From Blastomyces gilchristii SLH14081 (taxonomy: Eukaryota; Ascomycota; Eurotiomycetes; Onygenales; Ajellomycetaceae): 64,000 nt of DNA. The stretch spans positions 333,483 through 397,482 of the forward strand of contig NW_003101672.1 in the NCBI RefSeq assembly GCF_000003855.2, read 5' to 3'. This document shows positions 62,981 through 64,000 of the stretch, one piece after another (the stretch's first letter is position 1; the number at the start of each line of letters is the position of its first letter). The notes beneath the pieces were generated by a model. The model ran no database searches. It worked only from the letters and a program-made list of their open reading frames with translations, and was not told the origin of the DNA. A program made the translations under genes and the position numbers.

Positions 62981-63790
62981 TTACAATAACACTGTGCATG
63001 TCTCTGATTTCTCTATCACTCTGTATACAACATTAACATTATTTGTCACAAGATTGGCTGAAATGCCAATATAGAAATGTGTACACATGTGTGTAGAAAA
63101 ATTGAAGAAGAGCGCGGGACCCGCAGGATCAGAAGCCAGGGCAGAGAGGACAGAGGCAGAAGAAACAGAAGAAGGCGCAGAATCAGATAAATGATGATGA
63201 GAGTCATCTGAGACTGAACACTTATAACCTGATGTGCACACAATCTTTCTCATAGAGAAGGAAGAGAAAGCACTGAAAGAGGCTTGAGAGAAAGTAGTCT
63301 CAGTAGTGTTATCATCTTCAATTACAATGACCTCTGATGCTGAAGCAACTAAGAACTATTGTTAGTATATGAAACTGCAAAAACAGGGATAACAATTACT
63401 GAATAAACACTCACTGGTCTTAGAATTGTATGTGTAATTACAACATGCATGAGGCTTCTCAGGAAGAGAGAGAGAGACACAGGGAAATGCAGGGAGAAGA
63501 ATGCAACATATGAACAGCTCATTTTCATAATAACATTTCAGACAAGATATACAAGTCTCACATCTGCAGATGTAAAAGAGTATAATATCTGCATTTCTAT
63601 TTCTGAAAATATGAATATCCTTTATCTGCATCACAAAGTCAGATAACAGATATTAAAGAATAGACTGATATAAATCTATTATTCTGAAGAAATTTATCAG
63701 AGCAGATGTTCTCATAATATTAAACTTTACAGTTATAAAAAGTTTCTTAATATCTGTGAATATCATGACTTTGTGAATAATAAAACTCAT
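62981..63790 (-). pseudogene. GyB antisense Cys-rich ORF (in GyB-1)
   Basis: Minus-strand frame from ATG at 63790 to the stop at 62981 (~270 codons), equivalent codon by codon to 38091-38912. Interruptions: one TAA at the same Trp position as in GyB-2, and TAA-CAA-TAG at the same Gln run; otherwise open, with two 90-codon uninterrupted blocks. Less damaged than GyB-2, it keeps more Cys: C-R-C-E-T-C-I-S-C-L-K-C (about residues 75-86), F-I-C-C, A-C-C-N-Y, S-E-C and C-Y-P-C-F-C. A GC-rich island (63111-63180) encodes a Pro/Ala/Ser linker. Likely a Cys-rich, possibly zinc-binding protein; no homologue recognised by eye. Confidence 0.62.
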
Positions 63791-63837
63791 AACAATTTCT
63801 TCTAAGAACAGGAAAATCAGCATCAGAAAGAGAAGAT

Positions 63838-63861
63838 AAAAAAAAAAAAAAAAAAAAAAAA
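63838..63861. repeat. Poly-A run (24 nt)
   Basis: An uninterrupted A tract upstream of the antisense ORF start. The matching place in GyB-2 (about 38030-38060) is a mixed pyrimidine tract, so this is slippage, or possibly an assembly error. Confidence 0.8.
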
Positions 63862-64000
63862 GACTTATAATCTTGATACTGTTAAGAAGAGAGGTGATTC
63901 TCTGATATGAATAAATAATTACTTTATCATAAATACTTAAAATGAATATAATAATCAGTGTTCATAACTGAGCTTCAAATGATTATATTATACACAGTCT

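Larger units (their letters stand above)
62598..64000 (+). mobile_element. GyB-1, part 3 of 3 (3' region, continues past the window)
   Basis: It resumes GyB-1 after the agatt duplication of GyA-2 and matches 39285-37900 of GyB-2 in reverse. It contains the antisense Cys-rich ORF. No sense-strand reading frame was recognised after pol. The 3' LTR is outside the window. Confidence 0.85.

Noticed and set aside
1..64000. Host genes, secreted effectors, CRISPR arrays, rRNA
   Set aside because: Every stretch could be assigned to a repeat family; no intron-bearing host gene, signal-peptide ORF with normal codon use, or regular spacer array was seen.

Overview
The window looks like transposon-filled, AT-rich heterochromatin from a filamentous ascomycete (Pezizomycotina). 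I find no host gene in 64 kb. The evidence for a fungus is the mix of chromodomain Ty3/Gypsy elements, a Tad/I-type LINE with RNase H, a tRNA-derived SINE, and dense RIP-like C-to-T damage that leaves GC-rich islands only at element edges. The species cannot be named from this sequence. Families are labelled provisionally: GyA (~5.7 kb, LTR ~270-313 bp), GyB (~8.25 kb, LTR 167 bp), GyC (~7.25 kb, LTR 258 bp), GyD (~7.8 kb, LTR ~535-543 bp), a Tad-like LINE, a tRNA-SINE (~375 bp) and an hAT-like MITE (~505 bp).

Layout. The outermost visible host is a GyC fragment at 24002-25354. To its left lies a LINE (682-4810, resuming at 23735-24001). That LINE is cut by a GyB end (238-681, itself cut by another LINE tail at 1-237), by a MITE (1447-1952), and by a GyA whose two ends are at 4811-5389 and 23695-23734. 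Inside that GyA are a second, inverted GyA (20465-23694), then GyD (5390-20464, minus strand), then a complete GyC (11343-18595). To its right the GyC fragment carries a complete SINE (24381-24753) and a broken SINE (25355-25587). The broken SINE is split by GyA-1 (25588-31758, holding a MITE at 27224-27727). The 3' LTR of GyA-1 is split by GyB-1 (31759 to beyond the window end). GyB-1 is interrupted by an inverted GyB-2 (36770-45531, holding a MITE at 39630-40132), by a SINE (46001-46377), and by GyA-2 (46690-62597). GyA-2 holds GyC-2 (49423-59611), which holds a LINE (49884-52801). Most insertions are framed by exact target-site duplications readable in the sequence: tcttc, gttct, agatt, 8-bp copies for the MITEs, and 13-14 bp copies for SINEs and the LINE.

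How the parts work together. The Gypsy elements are autonomous in origin: gag with a CCHC knuckle in three of four families, protease/RT/RNase H/integrase, and a chromodomain readable in GyA, GyC and GyD. All copies seen are inactivated by stop codons. The SINE and the LINE end in the same short 3' motif plus (AAT)n, so the LINE probably moves the SINE. Three families carry extra coding information 3' of pol: unrecognised sense ORFs in GyC and GyD, and in GyB an antisense ~270-codon ORF rich in Cys, conserved in frame between two copies.

The most unusual signals are: (1) damage stops short of the outer ~50-90 bp of each element, so each LTR pair is reciprocally protected; (2) damage favours CpG and CpC, turning Trp codons into TGA, more than the classic CpA; (3) the antisense Cys-rich ORF in GyB; (4) MITE and SINE copies that largely escape damage. 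All domain calls were made by eye; no database search was run.
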